Assembly (NCBI RefSeq): GCF_001514115.1
Contig: NZ_KQ948474.1
Coordinates: forward strand, 84,178-148,177
Origin: Streptomyces olivochromogenes
GTDB taxonomy: Bacteria; Actinomycetota; Actinomycetes; Streptomycetales; Streptomycetaceae
Direction of reading: 5' to 3'
DNA: 64,000 nt
A model generated the notes under the pieces. The model was not told where the DNA came from. It searched no databases and saw only the letters and a program-made list of their open reading frames with translations. Both the position numbers and the translations under genes were made by a program. Below are positions 59,796 to 64,000 of this stretch, in pieces. Within the stretch, counting starts at the first letter, position 1, and every line of letters begins with the position of its first letter.

Positions 59796-59810
59796 CGCCA
59801 CGGCCTGGCC

Positions 59811-60590
59811 TCACGCCCGAATGGTGACCAGCTTCTGACCGTTGCCCGCGAGGATCTCAAAGTGCTCGATGGCTCCCGGAGCCATGGCGACCGCTCCTGG
59901 GATCGTGGTGCCGGGAGGGTACTCGCCTGCCCGCCAGGTAGCGCCGTCCGCCCTGGCCCCGCCGGGCCCGACCGCCTGCAGCCGGCAGGTGATTCCGGCG
60001 GGTGCCTCCTTGGCCGAGATCTGCAGGACACTGCCCCAGGCAGAGGGCGAGACCTTCACCGAGGCGGAGACACCGGTGGTGGGATCGCTTCCGGAGAAAG
60101 TGCGCCAGGCAGTCGGCCCGGGTGGCTTCGCCTGACTGCCCACGGATCCGACAGCCGCCAGCCATGTGCCGCCGGCCGCTGCCGCGATGAGCGTCAGCGA
60201 GACTGCAGCGCCAGCAAGTTGCAGACGCCAGGACTTGCGGCGCCTGGCCGCGGCCTGCTGGAGCAGCCTCTCCAGCACACCCCCCTCTGGCGTCTGCGAC
60301 ACCGCGGGCGCGGCGGGCCGTTCGGGCAGGGAGCCCTGCGCGCTTTCGGCTGCCCGTGCCACCAGCCGGTCGGTCAGGTCCCTGTCGGCCGTCGGCACCG
60401 TCTGGCCTGAGGCTTCGGCTTCGGTCACCGTCGCCAGCAGCGCAGGCAATCCCGCCAGCTGGACGTGTTCGGCCCGGCATTCGGCGCATGCCGCGAGGTG
60501 GACGCGCAGCTGTGCCATGTCGGCCGAGGGCAGTGTGCCCAGGACGTATTCTCCCAGCGTCAGCCGGAAGGCGTCGTGCTCCGCACTCAT
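59811..60590 (-). CDS. zinc-finger anti-sigma factor
   Basis: 259 residues. The N-terminal cytoplasmic zf-HC2 domain has the ZAS motif in LRVHLAACAECRAEHV (His and two Cys). A membrane span follows (about residues 135-155, LQLAGAAVSLTLIAAAAGG). An extracytoplasmic RskA-like part (GVSASVKVSPSAWGSVLQIS, EHFEILAGNGQKLVTI) completes the RskA/RsgI-type layout. It would hold an ECF sigma factor at the membrane until released by signal-dependent proteolysis. ATG 60590 follows AGGGGGCG. Its partner gene directly upstream is broken by two stop codons, leaving this anti-sigma without its sigma. Confidence 0.9.
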   Translation of the reverse strand: MSAEHDAFRLTLGEYVLGTLPSADMAQLRVHLAACAECRAEHVQLAGLPALLATVTEAEASGQTVPTADRDLTDRLVARAAESAQGSLPERPAAPAVSQTPEGGVLERLLQQAAARRRKSWRLQLAGAAVSLTLIAAAAGGTWLAAVGSVGSQAKPPGPTAWRTFSGSDPTTGVSASVKVSPSAWGSVLQISAKEAPAGITCRLQAVGPGGARADGATWRAGEYPPGTTIPGAVAMAPGAIEHFEILAGNGQKLVTIRA

Positions 60591-60615
60591 GGTCACCGCC
60601 CCCTGCCCGCCACGG

Positions 60616-61158
60616 TCATGGCTCGATGCCCCGTTCCTGCAGCGCCAGCCGCAGGGCGTGCAGGGCGTAGTACGTCCGCGACTTCACGGTGCCCAGCGGG
60701 ATGCCCAGCGCCTGTGCGGCCTCCGCCATGGTCCGGCCCCGGTAGTAGGTCTCCAGCAGGACGACGCGGTGGTCCGGGGACAGTGACCGGATGGCGTCGG
60801 CCACCGCCCAGCTCTGCAGTGCCTGCTCGATCTCGTCCTAGCCCGGTTTCTGCTCGGCTGCTCGCTCCAGCGCCTCGCCGCCGACCTCGGCCGGTCTGGC
60901 CTGCCGGGCCCGGTGGGCGTCGATGACCAGGCGCCGGGCCACCGTGCACAGCCAGGCCCGGGCCGGGCCGCGTGACGGGTCGAACGCGGCGGGATGCTGC
61001 CACGCTCGCAGCAGCGTCTCCTGCACGACGTCCTCCGCCCATTACCAGTCTCCTGAGGTCAGTCGCAGCACGTAGTGGAACAGGGGTCCTGCGTGCTCCG
61101 CGTACAGAGTGCGCAGCAGTTCCTCATCTACGGTCGAAAAGGTCCCTCTATCAGAGAC
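60616..61158 (-). pseudogene. ECF sigma factor with two in-frame nonsense codons and lost 5' end
   Basis: One uninterrupted frame reads EELLRTLYAEHAGPLFHYVL RLTSGDW, then TAA (61042-61044). It continues AEDVVQETLLRAWQHPAAFD and ARAWLCTVARRLVIDAHRAR ... EQKPG, then TAG (60838-60840). It ends DEIEQALQSWAVADAIRSLS and TVKSRTYYALHALRLALQER. Regions 2 and 4 are otherwise intact and there is no frameshift, so two point mutations or a stop-to-sense suppressor would be involved. No start codon lies before the homology; the 5' end abuts the L,D-transpeptidase relic. It is paired with the anti-sigma gene at 59811. Confidence 0.85.
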
Positions 61159-61164
61159 ACGGTG

Positions 61165-61718
61165 CGCGGAGCGATCCGGATCGGTCCTTGGACCACGCTT
61201 TCGGGATCGGAGCCAGGTCAGCACCGTCGACGCCAAGACGAAGCAGATGACCGTCGTACGGGACGGCAAGACGATCAAGACCATCCCGATCTCGTCCGGC
61301 AGCACCGAGCACCCGACGTACAACGGTCAGATGGTCATCTCCGAGAAGTTCAGGCAGATCCATATGAACGGTGCGAGCGTCGGCCTCATGAAGAAGGACG
61401 GCAGGCCCGCGTACGACATCAAGGACGTACCGCACGCCATGCGCCTGACCGCCTCGGGCACCTTCATCCACGGCAACTACCGGGGTGCCGACTCGCTCTT
61501 CGGCAAGGTCAACACCAGCCACGGCTGCGTGGGCCTGAAGGACGTCAAAGGCGGCGACGGCAAGCAGCCCGCCGCGTGGCTCTTTGACAACTCGATGATC
61601 GGTGACGTCGTGATCGTCAAGAACTCCGAGGACAAGACCACGTTGGCACCGGACAACGGCCTCAGCGACTGGACCATGGCCGTGGAGCGAGTGGGGCGCG
61701 GGCAGCACCATCCACTGA
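61165..61718 (+). pseudogene. L,D-transpeptidase (YkuD) remnant, 5'-truncated and 3'-frameshifted
   Basis: From STVDAKTKQMTVVRDGKTIK the frame runs through PISSGSTEHPTYNGQMVI, the active-site TFIHGNYRGADSLFGK and NTSHGCVGLKDVKGGD (catalytic Cys in SHGC) to NGLSDWTM. One extra base near 61679 then breaks the native ending, which in the next frame would be PWSEWGAGSTIH-stop at 61716-61718. The signal peptide and N-terminal Ig-like domains are missing; homology starts next to the sigma pseudogene on the opposite strand. The catalytic core is intact, but there is no export signal. Confidence 0.8.
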
Positions 61719-61840
61719 CACCACGCCACTCTCCACGCAGCCGAACCGGAATCCCTTCCGCCAGGCGGCGACCGACACCATGTCGACCGCGCCTGCGTCG
61801 TCAGGGCGCTCGAGCAGCCCTCGGCCCGGGGAGACCCCGC

Positions 61841-61900
61841 GTCCGCATGCCCAGCATGGACGGCATCGAGGACACGCGCCGCATCGTCGAGTCCGGCGGC
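61841..61900 (+). pseudogene. scrap of a NarL-type response regulator
   Basis: About 20 codons reading VRMPSMDGIEDTRRIVESGG match the receiver segment after the phospho-acceptor Asp in LuxR/NarL-type regulators (VRMPxMDGIEATRRI). Nothing else of the gene is present on either side. The rest of 61719-62013 shows no gene. An isolated relic in a deletion-rich zone. Confidence 0.6.
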
Positions 61901-62013
61901 CCTTCCCGCATCCCTGCGCTGCACTATCGGGGGAATACTTCCCAAGACCAACTAAACGCCCAGAATTCCAACTTGAAGCTGCCGGTGGACTCGAGCGCTG
62001 ATGAGGTCCAGCC

Positions 62014-62397
62014 TTATCCCATCCGGCTGGTGAACTGGTTCATGTCGAAATAGTCGCGCCAGGCGTTGATCTTGCCGTCAGTGACCTCGAAGGTCCCCAT
62101 GACCGGCAGTTCGAACGATTTGTCAGTGAGCCTGAAGACGTCCACCCGCTCGGTCATCACGACCGGTCCGTTGGCTGCGATGTTGATGACGCGGAACTCG
62201 ATGTGCTCAATGCCTGGCGGGCCAGGGCGGATGAACGAGGTGATGGTGTTGGCGATGGCCTCCCGGCCGGTGATCGGCGCCAGCGGGATGTTGTGGTAGA
62301 TGGCGTCGTCGGTGAAAAATGCTGCCAGCTCGGCGGCCCCAGTGTTGTCCGACCACGCCGCGCAAAACCTGCGCACTACCTCGATCGGGCTCTCCAT
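62014..62397 (-). CDS. limonene-1,2-epoxide hydrolase-like protein
   Basis: 127 residues of the NTF2/SnoaL cone fold. The catalytic set of limonene-epoxide hydrolases is visible: IYHNIPLAP (Tyr and Asn), TERVDVFRL (Arg-x-Asp) and WRDYFDMNQF (second Asp). It should add water to an epoxide in the cytoplasm without metal or nucleophile intermediate. ATG 62397 has AGGAGGAG. It follows the quinone oxidoreductase gene by 46 bp on the same strand, so the pair likely works on one substrate under control of the divergent MarR regulator. Confidence 0.85.
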   Translation of the reverse strand: MESPIEVVRRFCAAWSDNTGAAELAAFFTDDAIYHNIPLAPITGREAIANTITSFIRPGPPGIEHIEFRVINIAANGPVVMTERVDVFRLTDKSFELPVMGTFEVTDGKINAWRDYFDMNQFTSRMG

Positions 62398-62443
62398 CTG
62401 GCTCCTCCTGCGGTTGATCTGAACAGTGCACTGCGATAGGCCG

Positions 62444-63352
62444 CTAAGAGGTGAGGATGAGCTTTTCGTGCGCTGTGCCCACTTCGAGGAGGGCGTGCGC
62501 CTGCGCGGCGTCCCGCATCGGCAGCAGCCGCTGGGCACGCAGGCGGAGTTGCCCGGAAGCGAGTAGTGGCATGGTCTGCTCGACCGCGTCGGGAGCGCGG
62601 TCCGGGGTCGGGGCGGAGAGTGCGACGCCGAAGTCGGCCGCGTGCTCGTCCGCGAGGGTGATCACGCGCGCGGGGCCGCCCGCGAGTTCGACAGCGTCGC
62701 GCAGGCCGCCCTTGCCTCCGGCGTCGAAGACGGCGTCCACCTTGCCGACGTGCGCGCGCATCTGCGCAAGGAGCGCCGATCCGTAGCGGACCGGGATCGC
62801 GCCGAGATCCTTGGCGAACTGCTCGTCGCTCGGGCCGGTGGCGCTGAAGACTGTGAGGCCCTGGGATACGGCCAGTTGGGTGGCGATCACGCCGACCGAG
62901 CCTCCGCCGCCCAGGACGAGCAGGGTCTCGCCGGAGGTGACGCCGAGTTGGCGCAGGACGCCGACGGCGGCTTCGGCCGAGGCGGGCAGCGCTGCGGCGT
63001 CGGCCCAGCTGACGGTGGCCGGTTTGACGGTCCAGGCCGAGGCGAGGGCGTATTCGCCGTACCCGCCGAGCGTGGGCAGCTGGGCGGCGACCTCGTCACC
63101 CAGCGACACGCCAGTCACGCCCGGTCCGAGGGCGTCGACGGTGCCGGCGGCCTCGAAGCCGAGAACGGCGGGGTCGGGCAGCGGGAAGACCTCTCGGAGG
63201 TCGCCGCGCCGGATCTTCAGGTCGGTCGGGCCGACTCCCGCCGCGTGTACGCGCATCCTGATCTGACCAGGTCCGGGTGCGGGCAGGGCGACTTCTGACC
63301 ACACGAGCGTCTCGGGCGATCCGTATCCGGTGAGCACTGCTGCGTACGGCAT
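62444..63352 (-). CDS. zinc-independent MDR-family quinone oxidoreductase
   Basis: 302 residues. The GroES-like N-terminal half (VRMRVHAAGVGPTDLKIRRG-type region, VLGFEAAGTVDALGPGVTG) is followed by a Rossmann half with GETLLVLGGGGSVGVIATQL, the AxxGGGGVG-type NADPH motif. No zinc ligands are present. The last residues, AHEKLILTS, are usual for the family. It reduces quinones or enones with NADPH in the cytoplasm. ATG 63352 has AGGAGGT. It is cotranscribed with the epoxide hydrolase and divergent from a MarR gene, with 87 bp between starts. Confidence 0.9.
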   Translation of the reverse strand: MPYAAVLTGYGSPETLVWSEVALPAPGPGQIRMRVHAAGVGPTDLKIRRGDLREVFPLPDPAVLGFEAAGTVDALGPGVTGVSLGDEVAAQLPTLGGYGEYALASAWTVKPATVSWADAAALPASAEAAVGVLRQLGVTSGETLLVLGGGGSVGVIATQLAVSQGLTVFSATGPSDEQFAKDLGAIPVRYGSALLAQMRAHVGKVDAVFDAGGKGGLRDAVELAGGPARVITLADEHAADFGVALSAPTPDRAPDAVEQTMPLLASGQLRLRAQRLLPMRDAAQAHALLEVGTAHEKLILTS

Positions 63353-63434
63353 GGATACCTCCTGCTCCTGGCGATCGGCGCGAGATGATAGGGGAGCGGC
63401 ACGCCTCGACGGTGGTGCTAGACAGAAAGTATAG

Positions 63435-63446
63435 GTGACATGTCAC
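63435..63446. promoter_or_regulatory. MarR-type palindromic operator over the regulator start codon
   Basis: GTGACATGTCAC is a perfect 12-bp palindrome whose centre is the ATG start codon of the MarR gene (63440). Binding there would repress the regulator and, at 83 bp distance, could also affect the divergent oxidoreductase promoter. It matches the symmetric half-sites of MarR proteins; specificity is inferred. Confidence 0.5.
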
Positions 63447-63973
63447 GCAATGCCAACAGTGGCGCGCCGGCGCCCGAGGGCGGGTGGCTCGACGGCGAAC
63501 AGCAACGGGCCTGGCTGGCGTACATCCGGGTACAGCTGCGGCTGACCTACGAGATGAATCGCCAGCTGCAGTCCGACGACGATCTGTCCCTGCCGGATTA
63601 CGATGTCCTGACGGCCCTGAGCGTCGCCGACGGGGGCCTGATGCCGATCACGGTGCTGGCCGCGCAGATCGGCTGGGAGCGCAGCCGGGTCTCGCACCAC
63701 GTGCGGCGGATGGCCAAGCGGGAACTGGTGAGCTGCAGCCCGTCTGCGAACGACCGGCGCGTGACCGAGGTGAGTCTGACCCAACACGGCCGGAAGGTGC
63801 TCGAGGCCGCGGCTCTGGGACACGTGGAACTCGTGCGTCGCCTGTTCTTCGACGGCTTGCCGCGCGAGCTTGTCGGGCCGCTCAGCCAGGCGCTGGAGAG
63901 CGTCTACGCGAACATAATCGCGCAGGGCACGCTGCCGCCGCCGGTGGACTGGCGCCCGCCCCGGGGCGAGTGA
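63440..63973 (+). CDS. MarR-family transcriptional regulator
   Basis: 177 residues. The winged helix is clear: LPDYDVLTALSVADGGLMPI, the recognition helix ERSRVSHHVRRMAKRELVSC, and the wing SANDRRVTEVSLTQHGRKVL. Such proteins respond to phenolic or electrophilic compounds and repress divergent oxidoreductase genes. ATG 63440 is inside a perfect palindrome with a GGTG ribosome-like site. It is divergent from the MDR oxidoreductase/limonene-epoxide hydrolase operon, its probable target. The remaining 27 bases of the window contain nothing recognisable. Confidence 0.92.
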   Translation: MSRNANSGAPAPEGGWLDGEQQRAWLAYIRVQLRLTYEMNRQLQSDDDLSLPDYDVLTALSVADGGLMPITVLAAQIGWERSRVSHHVRRMAKRELVSCSPSANDRRVTEVSLTQHGRKVLEAAALGHVELVRRLFFDGLPRELVGPLSQALESVYANIIAQGTLPPPVDWRPPRGE

Positions 63974-64000
63974 CCGGCGGCGGGCGCCGGGCTTGACTTA

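Noticed and set aside
1..64000. tRNA or rRNA genes
   Set aside because: No cloverleaf with TTCRA loop or rRNA segment was recognised by eye. A tRNAscan or Infernal run would be decisive.

Overview
The window is chromosomal DNA of a Streptomyces-type actinomycete. GC is very high with strong third-position bias, GTG starts are common (one TTG start is used), genes are densely packed with GTGA or ATGA stop/start overlaps, and the families are typical of the genus: ECF sigma factors, RsbW-like ATPases, PucR, CGNR and DUF5994 proteins. No ribosomal, tRNA or core housekeeping operon is present, so this is an accessory, arm-like region. No CRISPR array was seen.

Layout. 0-6 kb: a LacI regulator with twin palindromic operators, then a leftward operon of a fused ferredoxin/ferredoxin reductase, a cytochrome P450 and an isochorismatase-fold protein, then a methyltransferase. 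6.5-8.1 kb: an ECF sigma factor coupled to a CU044_5270-type protein. 8.3-13 kb: a CbrC-like protein, an LRR-like protein and a large secreted GH106 rhamnosidase. 13.1-15.7 kb: a coupled response regulator/histidine kinase pair. 16-23.5 kb: an acyl-CoA ligase, a PfkB kinase, a KstD-type flavoprotein and a secreted phosphodiesterase-like protein. 23.6-28.9 kb: two DinB proteins, a NUDIX hydrolase, an EEP hydrolase, and a RHH/MazF-like toxin-antitoxin pair. 29-36.9 kb: an amidase-domain protein, an alpha/beta hydrolase, a MOSC-FNR-ferredoxin fusion, a DUF427 protein divergent from a CGNR regulator, a monooxygenase-fold protein and CtaG. 37.1-38.6 kb: an ECF41 sigma factor coupled to a carboxymuconolactone decarboxylase, with an ECF41-type promoter upstream. 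38.8-47.4 kb: a serine hydrolase, then a molybdenum hydroxylase locus (XdhC, fused 2Fe-2S/Mo subunit, FAD subunit, PucR, TOBE protein). 47.4-50.5 kb: a small-protein island with two DUF5994 genes, a STAS protein and three copies of a shared upstream motif. 51.5-54.2 kb: a MalT-like LuxR regulator.

54.5-62 kb is a scarred zone. It holds a decayed IS5-type element abutting a truncated IS110 element, a secreted vanadium-haloperoxidase-like gene downstream of translationally coupled small genes, an anti-sigma factor whose sigma partner carries two in-frame stops, a truncated and frameshifted L,D-transpeptidase, and a scrap of response regulator. The window ends with a MarR regulator divergent from a quinone oxidoreductase / limonene-epoxide-hydrolase pair.

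Themes. Redox enzymes recur (P450, KstD, MOSC fusion, Mo hydroxylase, haloperoxidase, MDR/LEH), most next to a dedicated small regulator or sigma/anti-sigma system. The best candidates for uncharacterised regulation are the DUF5994/STAS island with its triplicated motif, the four-fold TCGAC array upstream of ctaG, and the orphaned anti-sigma factor. Starts were chosen from Shine-Dalgarno spacing by eye. Functions come from motif recognition without database searches.
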